From an uncultured Pseudomonas sp. (GTDB lineage: Bacteria; Pseudomonadota; Gammaproteobacteria; Pseudomonadales; Pseudomonadaceae), in assembly GCF_946885885.1 (NCBI RefSeq), contig NZ_CAMPHN010000201.1, positions 1-7,309 of the forward strand: DNA of 7,309 nucleotides, in the 5' to 3' direction. A program made the position numbers and the translations under genes. Position 1 is the first letter of the stretch, and each line of letters opens with the position of its first letter. The notes under the pieces were generated by a model. The model was not told the DNA's origin. It saw only the letters and a program-made list of their open reading frames with translations, and ran no database searches. This document shows, piece after piece, positions 1 to 6,700 of the stretch.

Positions 1-83
1 CCATGGAAGACGGCCTGCGCTTCGCGATTCGCGAAGGTGGTCGTACCGTTGGTGCGGGTGTTGTTGCAAAGATCGTCGAGTAA
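1..83 (+). CDS. tuf: Elongation factor Tu, C-terminal end (partial)
   Basis: This is the 3' end of an EF-Tu gene cut by the left edge. The frame reads MEDGLRFAIREGGRTVGAG and then VVAKIVE before a TAA at 81-83. That is the conserved C-terminus of domain 3, the second beta-barrel of the GTPase that carries aminoacyl-tRNA to the ribosomal A site in the cytoplasm. Bases 1-2 are the end of the preceding codon, so only the last 26 residues are fully visible and the GTP-binding domain lies outside. Pseudomonads normally carry two nearly identical tuf copies. The copy next to tRNA-Trp and secE is the one usually called tufB, but the sequence here cannot separate the copies. A terminator hairpin follows 18 bases after the stop. 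Confidence 0.96.
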   Translation, partial: MEDGLRFAIREGGRTVGAGVVAKIVE

Positions 84-87
84 TCGG

Positions 88-116
88 TTGATCTGTCCCC
101 GTCAGGCCGGCATAAT
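88..116 (+). promoter_or_regulatory. Candidate sigma70 promoter for tRNA-Trp/secE/nusG
   Basis: TTGATC at 88-93 matches the -35 consensus at 4 of 6 positions. CATAAT at 111-116 matches the -10 consensus at 5 of 6. The spacer is exactly 17 bases. The expected start is near 122-124, about 15 bases before the mature tRNA 5' end. The bases after the -10 box (GGTCGGC) are GC-rich, like the discriminators of stringently controlled stable-RNA promoters. The -10 box lies in the loop of the tuf terminator hairpin, so transcripts starting here would lack the hairpin's left arm and could not fold it. The boxes are seen directly; their activity is inferred. Confidence 0.6.
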
Positions 117-132
117 GGTCGGCCTGATTTTT
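102..132 (+). terminator. Intrinsic terminator after tuf
   Basis: TCAGGCCG at 102-109 is perfectly complementary to CGGCCTGA at 120-127. This gives an 8-bp GC-rich stem with a 10-base loop, followed at once by TTTTT at 128-132. It lies 18 bases after the tuf stop and ends 5 bases before the tRNA, so it should stop much of the abundant tuf transcription before tRNA-Trp and secE. The U-tract is short, so some read-through is likely. Confidence 0.8.
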
Positions 133-137
133 GTTCT

Positions 138-213
138 AGGTCAGTAGCTCAATTGGCAGAGCGGCGGTCTCCAAAACCGCAGGTTGGGGGTTCGATTCCC
201 TCCTGACCTGCCA
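138..213 (+). tRNA. trnW: tRNA-Trp (anticodon CCA)
   Basis: A complete 76-base tRNA with encoded CCA at 211-213. The acceptor stem is AGGTCAG at 138-144 paired with CTGACCT at 203-209, with G210 as discriminator. The D stem is 147-150 with 159-162. The anticodon stem is 164-168 with 176-180, and the loop at 169-175 carries anticodon CCA at 171-173, which reads UGG tryptophan codons. The variable loop is 181-185. The T stem is 186-190 with 198-202, with one G-T wobble, and the T loop begins TTCGA. It sits between tuf and secE as is usual in gammaproteobacteria. It is probably cut from a precursor shared with secE and nusG, since only 45 bases separate it from secE and no terminator lies between. 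Confidence 0.98.
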
Positions 214-258
214 TTTTCTAACGAATTTGGCGTGTCTTCTCACAGGATCCTCGTATAA

Positions 259-627
259 ATGAATGCTAAGGCTGAAGCCAAAGACTCCCGCTTCGATCTG
301 CTCAAGTGGCTGGTTGTAGCTGCCCTTGTGATTGTGGGCGTAGTCGGTAATCAGTACTTCTCTGCCGAGCCGATCCTGTATCGCGTACTGGCGTTGCTGG
401 CGATCGCTATCGTTGCTGGCTTCGTCGCGCTGCAAACATCGAAGGGGCAATCCTTCTTCGTGTTGGCTAAGGAAGCGCGCGTCGAAATTCGTAAAGTCGT
501 TTGGCCGACCCGCCAGGAAACCACGCAGACCACGATGATTGTCGTGGCTGTTGTTTTGGTGATGGCGTTGCTGTTGTGGGGGCTCGATTCCCTGCTGGGT
601 TGGTTGGTTTCGTTGATTGTCGGTTAA
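259..627 (+). CDS. secE: Preprotein translocase subunit SecE
   Basis: SecE is the essential small membrane subunit of the SecYEG protein-export channel and clamps the two halves of SecY. At 122 residues this is the long three-helix form found in enteric bacteria and pseudomonads, not the short one-helix form. Hydrophobic helices fall at about residues 14-34, 39-58 and 90-120. Between the second and third is the conserved amphipathic cytoplasmic segment (about 62-88), which includes EARVEIRKVVWPTRQET, the family signature around W82-P83 that contacts SecY. The ATG at 259 is the first start in frame after the tRNA. AGGA at 244-247 is a weak ribosome site 11 bases upstream. nusG follows after 9 bases, the standard secE-nusG pair, and both are probably transcribed from the promoter before tRNA-Trp. 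Confidence 0.97.
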   Translation: MNAKAEAKDSRFDLLKWLVVAALVIVGVVGNQYFSAEPILYRVLALLAIAIVAGFVALQTSKGQSFFVLAKEARVEIRKVVWPTRQETTQTTMIVVAVVLVMALLLWGLDSLLGWLVSLIVG

Positions 628-636
628 AGGTGTCCC

Positions 637-1170
637 GTGGCTAAGCGTTGGTACGTTGTGCATGCTTACTCGGGTTACGAGAAGCATGTGATGCGCTCGT
701 TGATCGAGCGTGTGAAGCTCGCTGGAATGGAAGACGGTTTTGGTGAAATTCTCGTCCCTACCGAAGAAGTGGTAGAGATGCGTAATGGCCAGAAGCGCAA
801 GAGCGAACGCAAGTTCTTCCCCGGCTACGTTTTGGTGCAAATGGACATGAACGAAGGGACTTGGCACTTGGTCAAGGATACTCCCCGGGTCATGGGTTTT
901 ATCGGCGGTACTGCCGATAAGCCAGCACCGATCACCGATAAAGAAGCTGATGCGATTTTGCGTCGTGTTGCGGATAGCGGCGATAAGCCGAAGCCGAAGA
1001 CGCTGTTCGAACCGGGCGAGATGGTTCGCGTGATCGACGGTCCGTTTGCAGACTTCAGCGGTGTGGTCGAAGAAGTGAATTACGAAAAGAGCCGAATTCA
1101 GGTGGCGGTGACCATTTTTGGTCGTTCGACGCCGGTCGAGCTGGAGTTCAGTCAGGTCGAGAAGGCATAA
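637..1170 (+). CDS. nusG: Transcription termination/antitermination factor NusG
   Basis: NusG binds elongating RNA polymerase, suppresses pausing, links it to ribosomal protein S10 or to Rho, and takes part in rRNA antitermination. The 177-residue product has the NGN domain at about residues 4-115, including [11 protein letters not shown] near the start and FFPGYVLV at 60-67, which binds the clamp helices. A linker leads to the KOW domain at about 124-177 ([19 protein letters not shown], then [16 protein letters not shown]). F161 matches the E. coli F165 position used for S10 and Rho contact. Translation starts at GTG (637-639), with AAAGG at 626-630 six bases upstream and overlapping the secE stop. 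This spacing and the family N-terminus MAKRWYVVH support the GTG start. A terminator-like hairpin follows the gene. Confidence 0.98.
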   Translation: MAKRWYVVHAYSGYEKHVMRSLIERVKLAGMEDGFGEILVPTEEVVEMRNGQKRKSERKFFPGYVLVQMDMNEGTWHLVKDTPRVMGFIGGTADKPAPITDKEADAILRRVADSGDKPKPKTLFEPGEMVRVIDGPFADFSGVVEEVNYEKSRIQVAVTIFGRSTPVELEFSQVEKA

Positions 1171-1187
1171 CTGACATAAGCATCCCT

Positions 1188-1216
1188 AACCCCGCAGTCC
1201 AAGGCTGTGGGGTTTT
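1188..1216 (+). terminator. Intrinsic terminator or attenuator between nusG and rplK
   Basis: AACCCCGCAG at 1188-1197 pairs with CTGTGGGGTT at 1205-1214 as a 10-bp stem with one G-T wobble and a 7-base loop. The run TTTT at 1213-1216 overlaps the stem base. It lies 17 bases after the nusG stop and 70 before rplK, so it probably marks the end of the secE-nusG transcript. The U-tract is short, and partial read-through into rplK is plausible. Confidence 0.75.
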
Positions 1217-1244
1217 GTCGTCACTGGGATAAACAGGTAATAAC

Positions 1245-1271
1245 CGGGGAGCCGAAAGGCGCTGGTACCCG
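1245..1271 (+). promoter_or_regulatory. L1 autoregulatory leader (translational operator of rplK-rplA)
   Basis: CGGG at 1245-1248 pairs with CCCG at 1268-1271, and GCC at 1251-1253 pairs with GGC at 1258-1260 across a GAAA tetraloop. The two short helices are separated by a lopsided internal loop, GA on the 5' side and GCTGGTA on the 3' side. Two helices flanking an asymmetric loop is the known form of the L1 site, which mimics the L1-binding part of 23S rRNA. Position fits: it ends 5 bases before the rplK ribosome site (GGAG, 1277-1280). Excess L1 bound here would block translation of rplK and, by coupling, rplA. Confidence 0.75.
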
Positions 1272-1286
1272 TAATTGGAGTAGCTA

Positions 1287-1718
1287 ATGGCTAAGAAAAT
1301 AACGGCTTATATCAAGCTGCAAGTAAAGGCTGCACAGGCCAACCCGAGCCCACCCGTCGGTCCCGCTCTGGGTCAGCACGGCGTGAACATCATGGAGTTC
1401 TGCAAGGCGTTCAACGCCAAGACTCAGGGTATGGAACCTGGTCTGCCGACTCCCGTGATCATCACCGTATATAGCGACCGTAGCTTTACCTTCGAAACCA
1501 AAAGCACCCCTGCTTCGGTTTTGCTGAAGAAGGCTGCTGGCTTGACTAGCGGTTCGGCGCGTCCGAACACCGTCAAGGTCGGCACTGTGACCCGTGCTCA
1601 GCTGGAAGAGATCGCCAAGACCAAGCAGGCCGATCTGACCGCTGCTGATATGGATGCCGCCGTGCGCACTATCGCCGGCTCGGCTCGTAGCATGGGCCTC
1701 AACGTGGAGGGTGTGTAA
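1287..1718 (+). CDS. rplK: 50S ribosomal protein L11
   Basis: L11 binds the GTPase-associated region of 23S rRNA at the base of the L7/L12 stalk. It is needed for factor-dependent GTP hydrolysis and for RelA sensing of uncharged tRNA. The 143 residues match the usual length. The N-terminal domain (about 1-70) carries the proline-rich [11 protein letters not shown] at 20-30, the thiostrepton-contact helix, followed by [14 protein letters not shown]. The C-terminal RNA-binding domain (about 75-143) ends in the family signature [16 protein letters not shown] at 127-142. The ATG at 1287 has GGAG six bases upstream. The stop codon overlaps the rplA start in TAATG, so the two are translationally coupled, consistent with control of both by the L1 site upstream. 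Confidence 0.98.
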   Translation: MAKKITAYIKLQVKAAQANPSPPVGPALGQHGVNIMEFCKAFNAKTQGMEPGLPTPVIITVYSDRSFTFETKSTPASVLLKKAAGLTSGSARPNTVKVGTVTRAQLEEIAKTKQADLTAADMDAAVRTIAGSARSMGLNVEGV

Positions 1719-2413
1719 TGGCTAAGTTGACTAAGCGCCAGAAGGCTATCGCTGAGAAAGTCGAAGCGGGCAAAGCCTATAACTTTGTCGAAGCAGCTGC
1801 CCTGTTGGCCGAGCTGTCGGCCGTCAAGTTCTCCGAGTCCGTTGATGTCGCCGTGAACCTGGGCGTCGATCCGCGTAAATCCGATCAGGTGGTTCGCGGT
1901 GCAACCGTTCTGCCGAACGGTTCCGGCAAGAGCGTTCGCGTTGCCGTATTCACCCAGGGCCCTGCTGCCGAAGCTGCTCTGGCTGCCGGCGCGGACCGCG
2001 TGGGTATGGACGAGCTGGCTGCCGAAATGAAAGGCGGCGACCTGAACTATGACGTGGTCATCGCTTCGCCGGACGCCATGCGCGTTGTCGGTCAACTGGG
2101 TCAGGTTCTCGGTCCTCGCGGTTTGATGCCTAACCCGAAGGTCGGCACCGTTACCCCGGACGTCGCTACCGCCGTCAAGAACGCCAAAGCCGGTCAGGTG
2201 CGTTTCCGTACCGACAAGAACGGCATTATTCACGGTTCCGTGGGTAAGGTCGGTTTCGATGCCGAGAAGCTGAAGCAGAACGTTGAAGCCCTGATCTCCG
2301 ATCTGAAGCGCTTGAAGCCGTCGACCTCCAAAGGTGTCTACGTCAAGCGTGTAACCCTGAGCACCACCATGGGTCCTGGTCTGATCATCGACCAGTCTTC
2401 GCTCGACGCGTAA
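1718..2413 (+). CDS. rplA: 50S ribosomal protein L1
   Basis: L1 forms the mobile stalk by the ribosomal E site that helps move deacylated tRNA out, and it represses its own operon by binding the rplK leader. The 231 residues are close to the E. coli length (234). The L1 signature lies around residues 118-146 and includes [11 protein letters not shown] at 131-141. Domain I is split between the N- and C-terminal parts, with domain II (about 70-155) inserted. TTMGPG at 216-221 is the conserved C-terminal motif. The start ATG shares one base with the rplK stop. GGAGG at 1706-1710, inside the end of rplK, is a strong ribosome site seven bases upstream. The gene ends 6 bases before a hairpin that lacks a U-tract. 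Confidence 0.98.
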   Translation: MAKLTKRQKAIAEKVEAGKAYNFVEAAALLAELSAVKFSESVDVAVNLGVDPRKSDQVVRGATVLPNGSGKSVRVAVFTQGPAAEAALAAGADRVGMDELAAEMKGGDLNYDVVIASPDAMRVVGQLGQVLGPRGLMPNPKVGTVTPDVATAVKNAKAGQVRFRTDKNGIIHGSVGKVGFDAEKLKQNVEALISDLKRLKPSTSKGVYVKRVTLSTTMGPGLIIDQSSLDA

Positions 2414-2419
2414 TTAGGT

Positions 2420-2442
2420 GCCGGCGCATCGATTGCGCCGGC
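2420..2442 (+). other. Stable hairpin after rplA without a U-tract
   Basis: GCCGGCGCA at 2420-2428 is perfectly complementary to TGCGCCGGC at 2434-2442, a 9-bp GC-rich stem with a 5-base loop. The following bases are TTGAAAAATTGG, so it lacks the T-run of an intrinsic terminator. The flank on the other strand has none either. It may protect the upstream mRNA end, be a processing site, or slow polymerase before the L10 leader. The structure is seen; the role is not known. Confidence 0.6.
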
Positions 2443-2481
2443 TTGAAAAATTGGGGTCCCTGCCTGGCGGGGGCTATCCAA

Positions 2482-2533
2482 GACCGTAGGTGGCGAAAGC
2501 CTTAAATCGGAGAGCGATCTCCAACGGCCTACG
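2482..2533 (+). promoter_or_regulatory. L10 leader: three-way junction in the rplJ 5' region
   Basis: The closing helix is CGTAGG at 2485-2490 with CCTACG at 2528-2533. Inside are two hairpins: GGC/GCC at 2492-2494 and 2499-2501 with a GAAA tetraloop, and GGAGA/TCTCC at 2509-2513 and 2518-2522 with a GCGA tetraloop. The AAC after the second hairpin and the purine-rich junction fit a kink-turn. This is the layout of the conserved L10 leader, where L10 with L7/L12 binds its own mRNA and represses translation of rplJ and rplL. It ends 89 bases before the rplJ start. I found no convincing -10/-35 pair just upstream, so transcription may come from the rplK side. Confidence 0.8.
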
Positions 2534-2537
2534 CAGA

Positions 2538-2570
2538 TGGTGCTCCCGATTCTTACCGAATCAGACACCA
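2538..2570 (+). other. Second hairpin in the rplJ leader
   Basis: TGGTG at 2538-2542 pairs with CACCA at 2566-2570, and inside it GATTC at 2548-2552 pairs with GAATC at 2558-2562 around a TTACC loop. Internal loops of 5 and 3 bases separate the two helices. It lies between the L10 junction and the ribosome site. CTCC at 2543-2546, in the internal loop, is complementary to the rplJ ribosome site GGAG, so it could take part in control of initiation. That is inference only. Confidence 0.5.
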
Positions 2571-2576
2571 AGACGC

Positions 2577-2596
2577 CGTCCAGCTTCGGTTGGACG
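2577..2596 (+). other. UUCG-capped hairpin just before the rplJ ribosome site
   Basis: CGTCCAGC at 2577-2584 pairs with GTTGGACG at 2589-2596 (8 bp, one G-T wobble) around a TTCG tetraloop closed by C-G, an exceptionally stable RNA cap. The next bases are AAACGG, so it is not a terminator. It ends 14 bases before the AGGAG of rplJ and may keep that site single-stranded or form part of the leader switch. Confidence 0.65.
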
Positions 2597-2610
2597 AAAC
2601 GGTAACATCC

Positions 2611-2615
2611 AGGAG
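2611..2615 (+). promoter_or_regulatory. Ribosome binding site that fixes the rplJ start
   Basis: AGGAG at 2611-2615 lies seven bases before GTG at 2623. The reading frame stays open upstream to a TTG at 2590, but that start would put this site inside the coding region and add 11 residues absent from L10 proteins. The GTG is therefore the start. Confidence 0.9.
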
Positions 2616-2622
2616 TGAACCC

Positions 2623-3123
2623 GTGGCAATTAAACTCGAAGACAAGAAGGCCATCGTCGCTGAAGTCAACGAGGCTGCCAAAGCTGCCCTGTCCGCTGTC
2701 GTGGCTGATGCCCGCGGCGTGACCGTATCTGCTATGACCGGACTCCGTAAAGAGGCCCGCGCTTCAGGTGTGTACGTGAAAGTCGTACGTAACACCCTGC
2801 TGCGTCGCGCCGTTGAAGGCACTCAGTACGACGTGCTCAACGACGTGTTCAGTGGCCCGACCCTGATCGCTTTCTCCAATGAACATCCGGGCGCTGCTGC
2901 CCGTATTTTCAAAGAGTTCGCGAAGGGGCAGGACAAGTTCGAGATCAAAGCAGCTGCGTACGAAGGTCAGTTCCTTGCAGCCAACCAGATCGACGTACTG
3001 GCAACTTTGCCGACCTACGACGAAGCGATTTCTCAGCTGATGAGCGTGATTCAAGGCGCCACCAGCAAGTTCGTTCGTACCTTGGCAGCTGTTCGCGACC
3101 AGAAAGAAGCCTCCGCCGCTTAA
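2623..3123 (+). CDS. rplJ: 50S ribosomal protein L10
   Basis: L10 anchors the L7/L12 dimers to 23S rRNA next to L11, forming the base of the stalk that recruits translation factors. With L7/L12 it also represses its own mRNA. From the GTG start the protein is 166 residues, against 165 in E. coli, and begins [15 protein letters not shown]. The N-terminal RNA-binding domain spans about residues 1-130 and holds the conserved [16 protein letters not shown] (31-46) and [13 protein letters not shown] (51-63). The C-terminal helix (about 132-166) includes [19 protein letters not shown] and binds the L7/L12 dimers. Regulation is probably through the L10 leader upstream. rplL follows after 76 bases with no terminator between them, so the two stalk proteins share a message. 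Confidence 0.98.
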   Translation: MAIKLEDKKAIVAEVNEAAKAALSAVVADARGVTVSAMTGLRKEARASGVYVKVVRNTLLRRAVEGTQYDVLNDVFSGPTLIAFSNEHPGAAARIFKEFAKGQDKFEIKAAAYEGQFLAANQIDVLATLPTYDEAISQLMSVIQGATSKFVRTLAAVRDQKEASAA

Positions 3124-3199
3124 GGCAGCGCTTCTCTCTCGCTTATTCAATTAATTTGATGGCCGCGAAGGCTGTCCACTAAATACAGGAATTAGAGTC

Positions 3200-3565
3200 A
3201 TGGCTCTGTCTAACGAAGACATCATCGAAGCAATCGGCCAGAAAACCGTTCTAGAAGTTGTTGAACTGATCAAGGCAATGGAAGAGAAGTTCGGCGTTTC
3301 CGCAGCTGCCGCTGCTGGCCCGGCTGTCGCTGTTGCTGCCGTTGCTGAAGAACAAACCGAATTCAACATCGTTCTGGTTGAAGCCGGCGAGAAGAAAGTA
3401 AACGTGATCAAGGCTGTTCGCGAACTGACCGGTCTGGGTCTGAAAGAAGCCAAGGCAGTAGTTGACGGCGCTCCTGGCGTGGTCAAGGAAGGCGTCTCGA
3501 AAGACGAAGCCGAAGCTGCCAAGAAGGTTCTGGAAGAAGCTGGCGCCAAAGTCGAGCTCAAGTAA
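3200..3565 (+). CDS. rplL: 50S ribosomal protein L7/L12
   Basis: L7/L12 is the flexible multicopy stalk protein that recruits EF-Tu, EF-G and other GTPases and promotes GTP hydrolysis. The 121 residues match the family. The N-terminal dimerisation helices are at about 1-32, with [14 protein letters not shown] at 20-33. An Ala/Gly/Pro/Val hinge spans about 34-51. The C-terminal factor-binding domain (about 53-121) carries [20 protein letters not shown] (65-84), including the K66, K71 and K82 surface. The ATG at 3200 has AGGA at 3187-3190 nine bases upstream. The 76-base gap from rplJ holds only weak hairpins, for example GCC/GGC at 3162-3164 and 3170-3172. L7/L12 is made in excess over L10, so the gene must be translated more strongly than rplJ. 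A strong terminator follows 46 bases after the stop. Confidence 0.98.
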   Translation: MALSNEDIIEAIGQKTVLEVVELIKAMEEKFGVSAAAAAGPAVAVAAVAEEQTEFNIVLVEAGEKKVNVIKAVRELTGLGLKEAKAVVDGAPGVVKEGVSKDEAEAAKKVLEEAGAKVELK

Positions 3566-3611
3566 GCGACGACCTTGCGTCTACAGCCCGAGCGACTCGC
3601 GTAAGGCTGAT

Positions 3612-3640
3612 GGCTGGTGGCTTTTGCCACCGGCCTTTTT
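3612..3640 (+). terminator. Intrinsic terminator/attenuator between rplL and rpoB
   Basis: GGCTGGTGGC at 3612-3621 pairs with GCCACCGGCC at 3626-3635, a 10-bp stem with one G-T wobble and a TTTT loop, followed by TTTTT at 3636-3640. It is the best terminator in the window. In E. coli a partial terminator at the same place lets only a fraction of transcripts into rpoB. No convincing promoter is visible between here and rpoB, so the same partial termination is likely here. Confidence 0.88.
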
Positions 3641-3783
3641 CCGTTCTAGGTCGGCTATTCATAGGTCGACCTGGGGCGTGAAATCCCCGCCCGATGCGGC
3701 GGCGCAAACCTAGGGTTTGCAAGAGTTTCTGGCAACTCCCGTCGGAGGGGCCAATAAGCAGGTGACCAAGCTGGGGAACGCTG
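3641..3783 (+). promoter_or_regulatory. Folded 5' leader of rpoB
   Basis: The 143 bases between the attenuator and rpoB hold a row of short hairpins: AGGTCG/CGACCT (3648-3653 and 3667-3672), GGGG/CCCC (3673-3676 and 3685-3688), GCAAACC/GGTTTGC (3704-3710 and 3714-3720, a perfect 7-bp stem with a 3-base loop) and GAGTT/AACTC (3723-3727 and 3734-3738). The rpoB ribosome site is GGGGA at 3773-3777. TCCCC at 3684-3688 is its exact complement and could pair with it in place of the local helix. I see no convincing -35/-10 pair. A role in translation control of beta is inferred. Confidence 0.45.
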
Positions 3784-6700
3784 ATGGCTTACTCATACAC
3801 TGAGAAAAAACGTATCCGCAAGGACTTTAGCAAGTTGCCGGATGTCATGGATGTGCCTTATCTCCTGGCCATCCAGCTGGATTCGTATCGCGAATTCCTG
3901 CAGGCAGGGGCAAGCAAGGACCAGTTCCGCGACATCGGCCTGCATGCGGCCTTCAAGTCTGTTTTCCCGATTATCAGCTATTCCGGCAATGCTGCTCTGG
4001 AGTATGTCGGTTATCGCTTGGGCGAGCCGGCTTTTGATGTCAAAGAATGCGTTCTGCGGGGCGTTACATTCGCCGTGCCGCTGCGGGTAAAAGTGCGCCT
4101 GATCATTTTCGACAAAGAATCGTCGAACAAAGCGATCAAGGACATTAAGGAACAAGAAGTTTATATGGGGGAAATCCCCCTGATGACCGAGAACGGTACC
4201 TTCGTTATCAACGGTACCGAGCGCGTTATCGTCTCCCAGTTGCACCGCTCCCCGGGTGTGTTCTTCGACCATGACCGTGGCAAGACCCATAGTTCCGGCA
4301 AGCTGCTGTACTCCGCGCGCATCATTCCTTACCGCGGCTCCTGGTTGGACTTTGAGTTCGACCCGAAAGACGCCGTATTCGTGCGTATCGACCGTCGCCG
4401 CAAGCTGCCGGCCTCGGTACTGCTGCGTGCGCTGGGTTACAGCACTGAGGAAGTGTTGGACGCCTTCTATGCCACCAACGTCTTCCACGTGAAGGGCGAG
4501 TCCCTGAACCTGGAGTTGGTTCCGCAGCGTCTGCGTGGCGAAGTCGCCGTTCTCGACATCAAGGACGAGAAGGGCAAGGTCATCGTCGAGCAAGGCCGTC
4601 GTATCACCGCGCGCCATATCAACCAGTTGGACAAAGCCGGCATCAAAGAGCTGGAAGTACCGATCGATTACCTGATCGGCCGCACCACGGCCAAGGCCAT
4701 CGTGCACCCGGCTACCGGTGAAATCATCGCCGAGTGCAACACCGAGCTGAACGTCGAGATCCTGGCCAAAGTGGTCAAGGCTCAGGTCGTGCGCATCGAG
4801 ACCCTGTACACCAACGATATCGACTGCGGTCCGTTCATCTCCGATACCTTGAAGATCGACAGCACCACCAATCAGTTGGAAGCGCTGGTCGAAATCTATC
4901 GCATGATGCGTCCCGGCGAGCCGCCAACCAAGGATGCTGCCGAGACCCTGTTCAACAACCTGTTCTTCAGCGCCGAGCGTTACGACCTGTCCGCTGTGGG
5001 CCGGATGAAGTTCAACCGTCGTATCGGTCGCACCGAAATCGAAGGTTCGGGCGTGTTGAGCCGTGAGGATATCGTCGAGGTTCTCAAGACCCTGGTCGAC
5101 ATTCGTAACGGCAAGGGCATCGTCGACGACATCGACCACCTGGGTAACCGTCGCGTGCGTTGCGTCGGCGAAATGGCCGAGAACCAGTTCCGTGTGGGCT
5201 TGGTGCGCGTCGAGCGTGCGGTCAAGGAACGTCTGTCGATGGCCGAAAGCGAAGGCCTGATGCCGCAGGATCTGATCAACGCCAAGCCGGTTGCGGCGGC
5301 GGTGAAGGAGTTCTTCGGTTCCAGCCAGCTCTCGCAGTTCATGGACCAGAACAACCCGCTCTCCGAGATCACCCACAAGCGCCGTGTTTCCGCACTCGGC
5401 CCGGGCGGTCTGACCCGTGAGCGCGCCGGCTTCGAAGTCCGCGACGTACACCCGACCCATTATGGTCGCGTATGCCCGATCGAAACGCCGGAAGGTCCGA
5501 ACATCGGTCTGATCAACTCCCTGGCCGCCTATGCGCGCACCAACCAGTACGGTTTCCTCGAGAGCCCGTACCGTGTGGTGAAAGACACCCTGGTGACCGA
5601 CGAGATCGTGTTCCTCTCCGCCATCGAAGAGGCCGATCACGTGATCGCTCAGGCTTCGGCGCTGATGAACGAGAAGGGCCAACTGATCGACGAACTGGTG
5701 GCCGTGCGTCACCTCAACGAATTCACCGTCAAGGCGCCGGAAGACGTCACTCTGATGGACGTATCGCCGAAGCAGGTGGTTTCCGTCGCTGCGTCGCTGA
5801 TTCCGTTCCTCGAGCACGACGACGCCAACCGCGCGTTGATGGGTTCGAACATGCAGCGTCAGGCCGTCCCGACTCTGCGTGCCGATAAGCCGCTGGTCGG
5901 TACCGGTATGGAGCGCAACGTAGCGCGCGACTCCGGCGTTTGCGTCGTTGCCCGTCGTGGTGGTGTGATCGACTCGGTCGATGCCAGCCGTATCGTGGTT
6001 CGTGTCAACGATGATGAAGTCGAAACTGGCGAGGCTGGTGTCGACATCTACAACCTGACCAAGTACACCCGCTCCAACCAGAACACCTGCATCAACCAGC
6101 GTCCGCTGGTGAGCAAGGGCGATCAGGTTTCGCGCAGCGACATCCTGGCCGACGGTCCGTCCACCGACATGGGTGAGCTGGCTTTGGGTCAGAACATGCG
6201 CGTGGCGTTCATGCCGTGGAACGGTTTCAACTTCGAAGACTCCATCTGCCTCTCCGAGCGCGTGGTCCAGGAAGACCGCTTCACCACGATCCACATTCAG
6301 GAACTGACCTGTGTGGCCCGTGACACCAAGCTTGGCTCGGAAGAAATCACCTCCGATATCCCGAACGTCGGCGAGTCCGCGCTGAATAAACTGGACGAAG
6401 CCGGTATCGTTTATGTCGGCGCCGAAGTTGGCCCGGGCGACATTCTGGTTGGCAAGGTCACGCCGAAAGGCGAAACCCAGCTGACGCCGGAAGAGAAGCT
6501 GCTGCGTGCGATTTTCGGTGAGAAGGCGTCCGACGTGAAGGACACCTCCCTGCGCGTGCCGACCGGCACCAAGGGTACCGTCATCGACGTTCAGGTCTTC
6601 ACCCGCGACGGCGTCGAGCGCGATGCCCGTGCGTTGTCGATCGAGAAGATGCAGCTCGACGAGATCCGTAAGGATCTGAACGAAGAGTTCCGCATCGTCG

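Noticed and set aside
136..867. A 243-codon minus-strand frame across tRNA-Trp, secE and the start of nusG.
   Set aside because: It runs antisense through two certain genes and a tRNA. Its C-terminal end (RESNPQPAVLETAALPIE) is the translation of the tRNA's complement, a familiar spurious prediction type.
1598..2233. A 211-codon minus-strand frame opposite rplK and rplA.
   Set aside because: It is fully covered by two certain ribosomal-protein genes, has no family resemblance and is explained by their codon bias.
2590..2622. Upstream TTG start for rplJ adding 11 residues.
   Set aside because: It would place AGGAG (2611-2615) inside the gene, begin within the UUCG hairpin and make a protein longer than the L10 family. 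The GTG at 2623 has correct spacing and the family N-terminus.
3124..3199. Possible terminator or processing stem between rplJ and rplL.
   Set aside because: Only 3-4 bp stems are present (for example AGCG/CGCT at 3127-3130 and 3140-3143) with no T-run, too weak to call.
3643..3652. GTTCTAGGTC after the rplL terminator is identical to 133-142 at the start of tRNA-Trp, and both follow a GGCC...TTTTT terminator, suggesting a tRNA remnant.
   Set aside because: Many 10-base matches are expected by chance in 7 kb. Similarity fades after the match, and there is no anticodon arm or T arm. AGGTCG/CGACCT nearby is only a short hairpin.
3641..3783. Possible own promoter for rpoB (TTGCAA at 3717-3722, TATTCA at 3656-3661).
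   Set aside because: Neither has a partner box at 16-18 bases, so no promoter is called.
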